Below, one piece after another: positions 48,191 to 58,159 of a DNA stretch of 64,000 nucleotides (position 1 is the stretch's first letter; each line of letters opens with the position of its first letter). Below the pieces are notes generated by a model. The model did no database searches, was not told the DNA's origin, and saw only the letters and a program-made list of their open reading frames with translations. Origin of the DNA: Sepioteuthis lessoniana. Taxonomy: Eukaryota > Mollusca > Cephalopoda > Myopsida > Loliginidae. The stretch covers positions 110,503,921-110,567,920 of the forward strand of contig OY757907.1 of assembly GCA_963585895.1 (NCBI GenBank), in the 5' to 3' direction. Made by a program: the position numbers and the translations under genes.

Positions 48191-48787
48191 GTGTTTCTTA
48201 ACCATACAGTAGTACTGACACAGTTACCACTTGAAAGAATTCCCATTTTATTAGAGAGATCAGATTTCCATATGATCAGGAACCTATCACTAGTCATCCA
48301 CATCTTTCCAATGCTTTTAATAGATTAGATCTTACAACAAAAGTCACCCAAAATTATACAAGTTCCGTGATGCTACCTATTTCTATCAACTCAAAATTCT
48401 CTAAACCCTTTTTTTTTTAAGTTTAAAATGCCCAATGAATTCATTAAGATGTCAAGCTTAGTTAAGTACATGGCCAGTTTCCCAATTGCCTGTATATTTA
48501 ATCCATTTGATTAAAACAAGTATTATTGCTCTCCCTTTTCAAAACCCTCCAAGACTGGAAACTTCCTCAGAATTCAGGACTTAAATCTACTTCAGACAGA
48601 AACCTATGCCAAAACATCCATTAATAGGAATTAAATTCTCTAACACGAATGAGTAAAACAGAGTTAAAGGGATTCAGTATCTATTTAAACCCTTTCATCT
48701 AAATGTTTAGAATGAATAAACATAATCCTTACAATAACTATTTAGATGTGATTTCTTTATTTACCTATGTATCTATCAGTTAACGAT
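48191..48787. other. Unassigned DNA
   Basis: No feature recognised. Confidence 0.4.
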
Positions 48788-48788
48788 A

Positions 48789-48844
<56 letters not shown>

Positions 48845-48848
48845 GTAT
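48788..48848. repeat. (GT)n microsatellite
   Basis: About 25 GT units with one GC interruption. Confidence 0.95.
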
Positions 48849-49165
48849 ATGTAGATAGGTTTTCCAATTTGATCTTTTAGTTTATTTCTCGTTCTGAATT
48901 TCTTTTACTTTCACTACTGTCTTTATATTGAAGTCTTCATTTCTTTCTCTCAGCATGTACGATCCTCTCTAATTAACTATCTTCTTCTCTTTTTATCTCG
49001 ATAATAATAAGCCATTCAAATCTACATTTCATATTATAGTACATAGAAGTATTAAGAAATCATGAAATACAATGGAAAAAAAAATCTTTGACAGACAGAC
49101 CAGAACAAGCAAATGACAGATGAAAAGAAATGAATAGGTAAAAACAATGATAAAAAAATACAAAA

Positions 49166-49176
49166 ATGATGATCTA

Positions 49177-49212
<36 letters not shown>

Positions 49213-49217
49213 TAGAT

Positions 49218-49223
<6 letters not shown>
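49166..49223. repeat. Perfect 58 bp palindrome
   Basis: Arms atgatgatctagg (49166-49178) and cctagatcatcat (49211-49223) flank an (AT)n core, so the whole 58 bp is self-complementary. Confidence 0.93.
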
Positions 49224-49278
<55 letters not shown>

Positions 49279-49290
49279 CACACACACAAA
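49224..49290. repeat. (AT)n(AC)n microsatellite
   Basis: Continues directly from the palindrome's right arm. Confidence 0.9.
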
Positions 49291-49940
49291 TACAAACATA
49301 CAAAATTGCCTGCAAAAACGCACACAATTCTTATGATACAAACGTTCATAAGTCACTCAAAAATTTATGAAAATTAGAAACTGCAACTTTGATAGTAATA
49401 ACATAAAAAAATCTCAACTTTCAAAATCTGCCAATCAAATGTCTACCAAACGATGCCAAGAAAATGTTACTTCTTGCAGAATTACCAGAGTAAACAAAAA
49501 TTTTCAAATACTAGCACTGAAAGTAGACTTTAAATTTATCTCAGACTGAGGAAAATAAAACAAAAAGTACACCAGGAGACAACTTATTTCAGTTGGTAGG
49601 TTATAAAATAGAACAGAAGATTAAAAAAAAAAAAAAAAAAAAACGAGTAAAAAAAATGTAAAAAGTAAATCACTTGTGACACTAAAAAAACTATTGTTTT
49701 TTTTTGTTCATTTTTTTTAGAATGAAAATCCTAGATGATTCAGACATTGTTTGGATTTTTCTGTCTTTAAGCTGGAATAAAATATCTTCAATGATTGTCC
49801 CCCTAACCTTAATCTATCTATACTACTATGCCGAAGTTATTACATTTGTGTTTGTGTCAGACTGAAATCATAGCCAAAACAAACTCCTAAGAACCTGATT
49901 GTCTGCATAGTATTGACTCTATACCAATATATAACGCATA
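49291..49940. other. Unassigned A-rich DNA
   Basis: Contains an A-run of about 21 at 49623-49643. No gene seen. Confidence 0.4.
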
Positions 49941-50227
49941 GAGGCTTTTGTGGTGTAATGATTACCACTGTAGATATGGACACAGCGACCAGAGTTCAAA
50001 TCCTGGGCAAGATCGTTTGCATTTCATACAGTGCTCTCACCATTTGGAAAGGTATGAATCTAATTATCCTCCCTCCAGCTATAGGTAAATAGTAGGGCAG
50101 AATGAACTCTTCAACCATGGTATAGCAACTGGTCTAGAAGGAAAACTCTAAATCTAAATCTGTTACACTCCACATAAAATTGACCTTGTTTCACATCCTA
50201 CTCACGCAGAGGGGTAGGTAAACATAT
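49941..50227 (+). repeat. Family C SINE, complete
   Basis: Head with ttgtggtgtaatgatta (A box) and gagttcaaatcctgg (B box), central block (ccatttggaaaggtatgaat), tail (acgcagaggggtaggtaaa). Possible imperfect duplication around 49928 and 50225. Confidence 0.88.
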
Positions 50228-50351
50228 GTAACACACATGGTTCAAAGTTGACCTCCAAGGTCACTGGTTTAGTTTGATATGATTCAGTTCACATGATATC
50301 ATCTCCTTATAGGTTATTAATACCAAAATTTGATACTAATGAATACTAGTA

Positions 50352-50781
50352 TATGGTTAATTGAGTTTTATAGCACATAATCCTTGTAAGTAATTTAAAT
50401 CCTGTTTCTACATATTTATTAAAAATGTAAGAACTGTAAATGAACAGTTTGTAGGTAACAATTTAAACAAGCCAGAGCTCATTTTTTTGGACACAGATAA
50501 ATGGTTTCAAGCATTCCCATCAAAAACAAATTATTCTATTTAGTATCAATGATTTGGTTTCACACAGTTAAATTGTTTCAAGTATTGCTATGTAACACTA
50601 ACAATTCAATTTAATATCAGCTCTTTGTTTGAGCACAGTTAAATGGTTAAAGAGTTCTATTTAACCCATAGGTGAGACCCTAACAAGTGCTATCACTCTT
50701 AGCCTGAGTGAACCTGGGAGTTTTTGCAAAGAACGAGTACTCCACATTCCCCAAAGCCTTACCATCAGATGATTAAGCTTG
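50352..50781 (-). repeat. Family D retroposon, head shortened
   Basis: Tail block (gttttatagcacataatcc), internal repeats (ttaaatggtttcaagtatt, about 50505-50660), and the conserved block ending at 'accatcagatgat'. The outer head is missing. Confidence 0.8.
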
Positions 50782-50850
50782 TGGGTTATTTAATGTCAAA
50801 GCTATCCATGTAGAAGAAGACGAGTGATACTATTTAACTCATTGCTGGGG
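50782..50850 (-). repeat. Family B SINE, tail fragment
   Basis: Matches 'gtgggttatttaatgtcaaa' to 'tgatactatttaactcattg'. Its left edge joins the broken D element directly. Confidence 0.6.
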
Positions 50851-51261
50851 GACAAACATTTTTCTTAACTGATTAAAATACAAATTTTTATAAAAATCAA
50901 AATATTAGATAACTCAAGAAATTTGAAGCGATTTCTAAGGATAGTAAAATTTAAATATTTTTTTTTAACCTTTGAATAGCCAATATCTTATATCTAAAAA
51001 TTATTTAACTAGCTATTTATAAAGCCTATCATTTTCAAAGATTCTTTCATTAAAATCATCACAGAAGCACTCTAAAACACATCATCAACCAAGCTGTGAT
51101 ATTGAGGCATTTCATTTTGGTGATCGCCATTTGAAAAAAACATTTTTATTTTTTTCGGTTTACACTAATGTTTTGTAACCAGTTGCTTTCCCTTCAAAAC
51201 ATAGTGCATAAAAAGCCTATAATATGCTTGTCTTCCTAAACATCAACCCTTTTGTTGAGTT
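50851..51261. other. Unassigned AT-rich DNA
   Basis: No feature recognised up to the LINE's left duplication. Confidence 0.4.
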
Positions 51262-51283
51262 ATGGTTCACAATAATAATATAA

Positions 51284-51955
51284 ACAATCAAACAATCAAA
51301 ACTACTAAAATGCAAGCAAACACTACAAATAGCCACATTTAACGTAAGAACCTTAAATAGAATAGGACAACTCCCAGAGCTAATCGCATCGGCCGAAGAA
51401 CATAAAATAGACATAATATGCATACAAGAACACAGATACACACACAGAGAAGATATCAAATATCACGAAACTAGCAATGGATGGTCGCTCGCCACTGTAT
51501 CCGCATGGAAAAACTCTGTCAACGCCGCAGTGGGAGGGGTAGGATTGCTTATAGGACCTAGAGCACTAAAAACGCTTAATAGCATAGAGAAAATACAACC
51601 TAGAATGATGGTAGCTACATTTAACGGAAACCCCAGAGCAACAATCATCTCATGCTACAGCCCCACCAATGTTAGTGAAGAAAATGAAATAGTCACCTTC
51701 TACGATGAGTTATCCTCATTAGTGCGTAGCATCCCGAAACACAACATGTTAGTCATTGGCGGAGACATGAATGCACAAATCGGGAAAAACGGAAACAACA
51801 AATACAGCCTCCACAACACGTCAAATAGAAATGGACAACATCTAACAGATTTCATGATAGAAAACAGATTAGCATGCCTCAATAAACAAACTACCAAAAA
51901 AGAGAGGGCAAACTATGGACATACACGTACGCAAACAATACTAAAGCTCAGATAG
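51284..51955 (+). pseudogene. LINE endonuclease domain, frame-shifted
   Basis: Open from just after a stop at 51281. It carries the APE endonuclease motifs: T-F-N-V-R-T-L (51335-51355), I-Q-E-H with the metal-binding Glu at 51428-51430, and G-G-D-M-N-A (51758-51775). No ATG lies in frame ahead of the first motif; the only nearby ATG (51310) is in another frame and closes at once. At about 51884 the reading shifts. Downstream endonuclease motifs (D-Y-V-L-I at about 51949, S-T-D-H-R at 52030-52044) are found in the next frame, and this frame stops at 51955. The enzyme would nick target DNA to prime reverse transcription. Confidence 0.85.
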
Positions 51956-54201
51956 ACTACGTCCTTATAAACAAGAAATGGAAGAATAGTGCATTGAATT
52001 GCGAGGCATACTCCTCTTTTGAGGGTGTGTCCACCGATCACCGAATAGTCACAGCGAAAATACGGTTAAGCCTACGAAAAAACGACAAACGAACAGCGAC
52101 CACCAAACACTATGACTGGGCCCTATTAAACAACAAAGATGTCAGAGATAAATACGTATTAGAATTGAGAAACAGATTCGAAACACTACAAGAAAAGACG
52201 GAAAAAAGTACACCAAACGACGAATACGAAAATTTTGTCAATGCACACCTTGAGGCAGCAGCAAAATACATTCCAACAAAAATTAAAACTAAATATAGAG
52301 TCCCATGGGAAACCTTAGCGGTGAGAGAAAAACGTGCACTAGTGAAAACAGCCTCCAAAAACTATCGAAAAAACCCAACAAACACAAATGCCTTAAAACT
52401 AAAAACGGCACAATATCAATTAGCAGGCATATATATAAAGGAACAGACAGAATACATTCAAAATCAGATAGATAAGATCAGAGACTCGGTAGAAGATAGA
52501 CAATCTAGAATTGCCTGGCAAACAATAAACGAAGTGAGCAGAAGAAAGAACACAGCCAAAGCGAAACTTAAAGCAGCAAACCAACAAGAAAGAATAAAAC
52601 TGTGGAAACAGCACTTCGAAAACTTACTTGGAAACCCACCAAAAATAACGCATGAACCAATCACCAGAATAATTAGCAAACAATTAGACATTAAACTTGG
52701 ACCGTTCACACAAAGAGAACTCGACTCGGTTCTCAGAAAAATTAAAAATAGGAAAGCTGCAGGACTGGACGAAATTCCCCCGGAAGTATGGAAGACCAGA
52801 CAATTCGACGACATACTGCTCCGACACTGCAACGCAGTATACAATCAAAATCCGATAGATAGATGGACGAAGGGATGCATACTCCCCTTCCCTAAAAAGG
52901 GGGACCTCGGATTAGCCAAAAACTACCGAGGCATAACACTTACATCCATAGCTGCCAAAATCTACAATGCCCTACTACGAAACCGCATAGAACCCAAAAT
53001 CGACAACATACTTAGAAAAAACCAAAATGGCTTCCGAAGAAATAGATCTACGACCTCACAAATACTAACCATCCGCAGAATCCTTGAGGGTGTACAGGTA
53101 AAGAACCTACAAGCGACATTAATATTTGTCGACTTTACCAAGGCTTTCGACTCCATTCACAGAGGAAAGATGGAACAAATCCTACTAGCGTACGGCATAC
53201 CTAAAGAAACCGTAGCGGCAATAACGATTCTCTATAGAAACACTAAAGTAAAAGTACGATCACCAGATGGAGACACAGAATACTTCGACATTGTAGCAGG
53301 AGTACTACAAGGGGACACGCTGGCTCCGTATCTCTTTATCATTTGTCTAGACTACGTACTTAGAACATCGATTGACAAAATCAAAGAGAATGGCTTCGAA
53401 CTGACGAAGAAAAGAAGCAGAAGATATCCCGCAACAACAATTACCGACGCCGACTACGCCGATGACATAGCGATACTGGCAAATACACCTGACCAAGCCG
53501 AAACACTTCTGCATAGCCTGGAACGAGCAGCAGCAAGCATAGGCCTCCATGTTAATGCACACAAAACGGAATATATGTGCTATAACCAAACGGGGGACAT
53601 CTCCACTCTAGAAGGAACCCCTCTTAAACTAGTAGACAAATTCACGTACCTAGGAAGCAGCGTCGAATCAACCGAAAAGGACATCGAAACGAGGTTAACG
53701 AAAGCATGGACAGCTATCAATAGGCTATCGACTATATGGAAATCAGACCTAACCGATAAAATGAAACGCAGTTTCTTCCAGGCAGCGGTCACATCGATAC
53801 TGCTATATGGATGCACTACATGGACGCTAACAAAACGGCTGGAGAAGAAACTAGATGGCAATTACACAAGAATGCTGCGTGCAATCCTCAACAAGTCCTG
53901 GCAGCAACACCCCACAAGACACCAACTGTACGGCCACCTGCCCCCTATCACGAAATCTATTCAAGTTAGGCGAACCAGACATGCAGGACATTGCTGGAGA
54001 AGCAGAGATGAACTCATAAGAGATGTACTCTTATGGATCCCCACACACGGCCGCGCAAAAGCAGGACGACCAGCACGAACGTACATTCAGCAGCTATGTG
54101 AGGATACAGGTTGTTGTCCTGAAGACCTACCTAGGGCGATGAACGATAGGGAGGAGTGGCGAGAGAGGGTCAGGGATATCCATGCTGCCAGCACGATATG
54201 A
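51886..54201 (+). CDS. LINE reverse transcriptase with end of endonuclease domain
   Basis: An uninterrupted frame of about 770 codons, open after the stop at 51883 and ending at TGA 54199-54201. Order: last endonuclease motifs (S-T-D-H-R at 52030); a linker rich in Lys and Glu; RT motif with G-I-T-L-T-S near 52930; F-V-D-F-T-K-A-F-D-S at 53125-53154 with the catalytic Asp at 53131; a G-V-L-Q-G-D block near 53300; Y-A-D-D at 53455-53466; D-K-F-T-Y-L-G near 53635; and a C-terminal region with G-H-C-W-R-S-R-D-E-L near 53986. All core RT residues I can check are intact. It copies the element's RNA at the nicked target. No natural ATG start is evident because it is the second half of one polyprotein. 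Confidence 0.93.
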   Translation, partial: TNYQKREGKLWTYTYANNTKAQIDYVLINKKWKNSALNCEAYSSFEGVSTDHRIVTAKIRLSLRKNDKRTATTKHYDWALLNNKDVRDKYVLELRNRFETLQEKTEKSTPNDEYENFVNAHLEAAAKYIPTKIKTKYRVPWETLAVREKRALVKTASKNYRKNPTNTNALKLKTAQYQLAGIYIKEQTEYIQNQIDKIRDSVEDRQSRIAWQTINEVSRRKNTAKAKLKAANQQERIKLWKQHFENLLGNPPKITHEPITRIISKQLDIKLGPFTQRELDSVLRKIKNRKAAGLDEIPPEVWKTRQFDDILLRHCNAVYNQNPIDRWTKGCILPFPKKGDLGLAKNYRGITLTSIAAKIYNALLRNRIEPKIDNILRKNQNGFRRNRSTTSQILTIRRILEGVQVKNLQATLIFVDFTKAFDSIHRGKMEQILLAYGIPKETVAAITILYRNTKVKVRSPDGDTEYFDIVAGVLQGDTLAPYLFIICLDYVLRTSIDKIKENGFELTKKRSRRYPATTITDADYADDIAILANTPDQAETLLHSLERAAASIGLHVNAHKTEYMCYNQTGDISTLEGTPLKLVDKFTYLGSSVESTEKDIETRLTKAWTAINRLSTIWKSDLTDKMKRSFFQAAVTSILLYGCTTWTLTKRLEKKLDGNYTRMLRAILNKSWQQHPTRHQLYGHLPPITKSIQVRRTRHAGHCWRSRDELIRDVLLWIPTHGRAKAGRPARTYIQQLCEDTGCCPEDLPRAMNDREEWRERVRDIHAASTI

Positions 54202-54311
54202 TGATGATGATGATGGTTCACAAGATTGTTTCATTGGTCGTTCTGAGTGAAGCTAGTGTCAACCTTACTATGCACCCCAATAATAATCTTTCAGGAAGTG
54301 AAGTAATTAGG

Positions 54312-54346
<35 letters not shown>
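54312..54346 (+). repeat. Poly-A run
   Basis: About 35 consecutive A, about 90 bp right of the LINE's duplication, so not its tail. The gap to 54536 holds no other feature. Confidence 0.9.
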
Positions 54347-54349
<3 letters not shown>

Positions 54350-54550
54350 AGATAGCAAGTTTTTACAATTCCAATTATCTTTAAATATACAGTAATGGTA
54401 AGCTTCATCTTTTTATAGTAATTTATTTTATAGTTGCTAAAAACAACATCTGTCAGTATATACTAGTATAATTATCAGGTTGTTCATCATAAAAAAAAAC
54501 TGATATATTTTAACAAAATATATGGTCATTCATTGAACCAAAATATCCAC

Positions 54551-54786
54551 GGGGGTGTCCTCGTGGCGTAATGGTTAAAGCGATGGACTGCGGAATCGTA
54601 GTACTTGAGTTCGTACTCCAGTCACGCTATTACATTCACTTTCGGGCAAATACCCTTGGGAAAGGTATGAACTCCCTTATCCTCCCAGCTATGGGTTAAA
54701 TAGTACCACTACTGTTCTTTTAGGAGAATGGCTTTGGCATTAAATAACCTAAAAAGAGTTGATATGCCATTAAACAAAGAAACCAA
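54551..54786 (+). repeat. Family B SINE, complete and young
   Basis: Head with tggcgtaatgg (A box) and gagttcgtactcc (B box), central block (aatacccttgggaaaggtat), tail (ttgatatgccattaaac). Perfect 14 bp duplication, accaaaatatccac, at 54537-54550 and 54787-54800. Confidence 0.96.
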
Positions 54787-54800
54787 ACCAAAATATCCAC

Positions 54801-56010
54801 AGTTTCTCAATACTCTCACATCACTTCTCTTCCTCAAGAATTTTTTTCTTCCAAAAATTAACAAATTCATTGAAGATCTCAATTTAACCCTAATTAGCCA
54901 AGTCTTTGTGTTGTATCGTGGTAAGGAAACGATATACAGTGAAACAGAATTAATTATTTATTAACTCAAGAGGTACAGTCCGAACAGTATTTTAAGTCTC
55001 TTGCTATAGGTGTCATGTCCGAAGTTGGTTTTCTACTGACCGATGTCCTTCAGACCTCTTCTATCTCTGCTTCTGTCTTGCTTCTTGAGACATGGCGTCT
55101 TTTATACTTCAGTGCTACAGGAAGTAATGTTGTATGAGCCACTATACAAAACTTTGCTTGTAAGAAAGTTATAGATACTTGAAAAATGAAAATCTGTTGG
55201 AGAGAGTTTGGATAAATAGTCTAGAGAAAAGGATCTGTATCTTCGACTAATTTGACTTTAGTGATTTAATCCTATAAATTATTGACACTTTTCTCTTCTT
55301 TTATTATTAAGATTCACGGAAATTTTAATCCAGTAAATTTTTCATCATAAAACATTTTTCATCCCTTTTTACAAAAAGCAAAAAATACATATACTAAAAG
55401 CTTTTATAGCTTTTTACCAAGTTATTTTAGTTTAAGTATTAAAAACATGGATAACATTTTTATACTTTGCTCAAGATATCAACAGTATTTGAATGATAAC
55501 AGCGACCAACTGGTTTGCTGATGTAAAGTTTTCTCCCTTTAGACGATATTTATTTAATCTAATAAATCTTGAGTGTGATATTAAGCTAATACCATTTAAT
55601 ACTGTCAAGCTCACATTTAATACAGCAGACTCAAATTATAATGACAACTCCACAATTTCAAGAGTTGTTATATTAAATTTACCATTAGAATGAGTGGATT
55701 TTATTTCAGATTTATAGTAAGAATAATTATTTTAAGTGTATCATTAACTGATAAGAGTCTTCTTTAGAATTTCCTCTTTAAACTAGTGTAGCACAAACCA
55801 AAAAAAGGAATTTAGGGGGCATTATTTTAAGGAATTACAAATCTTACCTTTTAAAAAAAACTGTAAATTGCTGCATGCAAGTTGACCTCAAGATTTTTAA
55901 CTCAAAATTCTGGTTGAGACCCATACTCGCTGTGTAGGCTGTGACTCCCCCCTCCACAACAAATATACAGTTGGTGACTGTGATGTTCTTACAGCTGTTT
56001 GTTTAGTTTG
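54801..56010. other. Unassigned AT-rich DNA
   Basis: No feature recognised. The frame 54728-54964 begins within the SINE and has no recognisable motif. Confidence 0.4.
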
Positions 56011-56019
56011 ATTTGTTTT

Positions 56020-56250
56020 TTGTTTTTTTGGTTTAATGGCATATCAACCCTTGTAGGTTATTTAATGCCAAATCCATCCTTCGAGAAGAACATTAGTGGT
56101 ACTATTTAACCTATAGTTGGGAGGATAAAGGGGTTCATACCTTTCCCAAGGGTATTTGTCCGAAAGTGAATGTAATAGTGTGACCAGAGTTTAAACTCAC
56201 TCTTATTCAGTAGTTCATCGCTTTAACCATTACACTACGAGGACACCCCC
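56020..56250 (-). repeat. Family B SINE, complete
   Basis: Tail (tttaatggcatatcaaccct), central block (cctttcccaagggtattt), head (ttaaccattacactacgagg). 9 bp duplication atttgtttt at 56011-56019 and 56251-56259. It inserted at the tail end of the neighbouring D element. Confidence 0.9.
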
Positions 56251-56259
56251 ATTTGTTTT

Positions 56260-56745
56260 GGTTTTATAGCATATCAACATGTGTTGATTATCTAATGGCA
56301 AATCTTGTTTTATATATATGTTAAGTATATATGATTTGCAATCACATTTCATTGATAACATTTTTAAACAAGCAGGGACTGTTTTTTTTTTTGCACACAC
56401 AGTTAAATGGTTTCAGGTAATTCTATTTATTCTTAATCATTTGTTTAAACTCAGTTAAATGGATTCATGTACCGTTACGTAATACTAACAATTAACGTCA
56501 GTCATTTGTTAGCACATAATTAAATGGTTTATACATATATCATTTGCAAGTGAATAGTTTGTAGTTAATTTTATTTTTAAATGAGTTGGAATTAATCAAT
56601 TTGCACACAAGTATTGCTATTGTTTCTACAGTTAAATGGTTTCAAGTATTGCTATCTTGCACTGTTAACTTTATTTAATATTAATCACCTGTTTAGATTC
56701 AGTGAAGTGATTTCAAGTATTTCTATTCAACACTAATTATTTTAT
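56260..56745 (-). repeat. Family D retroposon, repeat-expanded, head missing
   Basis: Tail block (ggttttatagcatatcaac) then about five copies of the 'ttaaatggtttcaagtattg' type repeat, spaced about 65-75 bp, 56400-56740. The conserved head is absent. Confidence 0.78.
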
Positions 56746-56804
56746 GCAATTAAAAATGAAATTAAAACTCCAAAGATAAAAGAAAGTTTTACAATAGGAA
56801 ATAT

Positions 56805-57017
56805 TGTAGAGCAGAGATAATACCCCTATTTATTAGAATAGGCTATTCTATTTGAATATAAGCAGCTATAGTGTAGGCCCGGCGGCAGGCTCTATTCCTT
56901 GAGAAACTAGCTTGCAATAAACCTCTGTTAACATGTCCTTGTACGTCTTGTATAATAAATCTACTTTATTATATGTTTTGACTCTAGTTATTATTCCAGT
57001 AACCCACCCCAGTAACA
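56805..57017 (+). mobile_element. Possible solo LTR
   Basis: A 213 bp segment starting TGTAGAGC and ending CAGTAACA. It contains in order a TATA-like gaatataagcag (56847), a GC-rich stretch (gcccggcggcagg), then aataaa twice (56918, 56957) before a T-rich end. This order fits an LTR with U3, R and U5. No matching 4-6 bp duplication, polypurine tract or primer site seen, so the call is tentative. Confidence 0.4.
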
Positions 57018-57273
57018 TTACGATTATTTACAACTTAAGCAGGTAAGGTACTTCAGTGAAAGATGTATACTAAAGTAATCATTCTCTTAATCACTTTTCA
57101 ACAAACATCTTTACATGTGAGTGAGAGGACATTTTGATAACATGTCTAGCAATAAATGAGATCAGGGAAGAGTGGGTTCATGACTTTTCCATGGACATTA
57201 TTAAAAAAGCAGACATTAAGAGCTCTAACTGAAATTCGAACCTTGTTTACCAATTCAGTTTTCCATACAAGTA

Positions 57274-57440
57274 TATATTTACCCAACCTCTCTACCATTA
57301 GCAGGATGTGACACAAGGTTATTTTTTAAGCTAGTTTGAATGCAGGGTAAGAGGATAAATGGATTCATGCCTTTCCCAATGGCATGAGTGAAACAGGTTT
57401 GTTCAGGATTTGAATTCTGGTTTCCAAGTCCATTTCCTGA
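57274..57440 (-). repeat. Family C SINE with internal deletion
   Basis: Tail (tatttacccaacctctctac), then a jump to the central block (cctttcccaatggcatgagt) and head (aggatttgaattctggtttc). About 100 bp of body is missing. Confidence 0.75.
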
Positions 57441-57453
57441 GATGTATATATGT

Positions 57454-58148
57454 TGGTTGGTTGTTTTGTTTTATGGCATCAACCCTTTTTGGGTCATTTA
57501 ACACAGAATTAAATTTCAAATAATTCAGTTTAATATAAGTACAGTTTTTGTTTACAAACAGTTAAATGTCAAAAGAGTTCTATTTCAAACAGTTCAGTTT
57601 AGCATAAGTACACAGTTTAGTTCTGTTTGAGCCATAGATAGGACCCTATCAAGTGCTACCAATTCAAACCAGAGTGGACGTGGAAGTGATGGCAATAAAG
57701 GGGTACTCCATCTGTGGTGTAAGGGTTATTGTCGCAGGAAATAGACACGGCGACACAAGTTCAAATCCTGGATGAGACTGATTGCATTTCACATAGCACT
57801 AATACCCTTGGGAAAGGTATGAATCCAATTATTCTCCCTCCAGCTATGGGTAAATAGTAGGGCAGACTAGGTTCTTAAGCCTTGGTGAGACAACTAGTCT
57901 AGGAGAAGGAAAACTCTGAATTCAAACCTATTAAACTCTGCTTAAAAAATTAACCTTGTGTTATATCCTGCCCGAGCGGAGGGGTTGGTAAATATGATAA
58001 AGGGGTACTCTGCATTCCCCAAAACTCCAGCATTACTAGAACCCCACTATCAGATTGTTTTGTGTCATATCTAGGACACTCTTTGGGGGTTCTTACCCCT
58101 CTGCAGAGAAGCAGTCGGTGTATTCTACAGCCCCAGTCAACTGGGGAA
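57454..58148 (-). repeat. Family D retroposon, split by a SINE C
   Basis: Tail block and internal repeats (57454-57620), conserved block (57625-57708), then after the nested SINE the head (57997-58148). Possible 11 bp duplication with one mismatch, tgtatatatgt at 57443-57453 and catatatatgt at 58149-58159. Confidence 0.88.
57709..57996 (+). repeat. Family C SINE nested in family D
   Basis: Complete plus-strand copy: A box (tgtggtgtaagggtt), B box (aagttcaaatcctgg), central block, tail (cccgagcggaggggttgg). Perfect 14 bp duplication of D sequence, ataaaggggtactc, at 57695-57708 and 57997-58010. Confidence 0.97.
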
Positions 58149-58159
58149 CATATATATGT

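Larger units (their letters stand above)
51273..54212 (+). mobile_element. APE-type non-LTR retrotransposon (LINE), nearly complete
   Basis: A 2.94 kb insertion flanked by a perfect 11 bp duplication, atggttcacaa, at 51262-51272 and 54213-54223. It encodes an apurinic-type endonuclease followed by a reverse transcriptase and a C-terminal region. It ends a few bases after the stop codon in an (ATG)n tail (54199-54215), with no poly-A. The single-ORF layout, short tail and size resemble the RTE group; the clade assignment is tentative. CpG and GC content are higher than in the surrounding DNA, consistent with a recent arrival. One frameshift at about 51883-51887 and no in-frame ATG upstream of the endonuclease suggest it is inactive as it stands or slightly 5'-truncated. 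At least five truncated relatives lie in the window. Confidence 0.95.

Noticed and set aside
48788-48848. CRISPR or satellite array
   Set aside because: Plain (GT)n microsatellite; no spacer-repeat structure exists anywhere in the window.
54551-54625. Functional tRNA gene at the SINE B head
   Set aside because: Same reason: a repeated SINE with target duplications, and no acceptor stem pairing after the B box.
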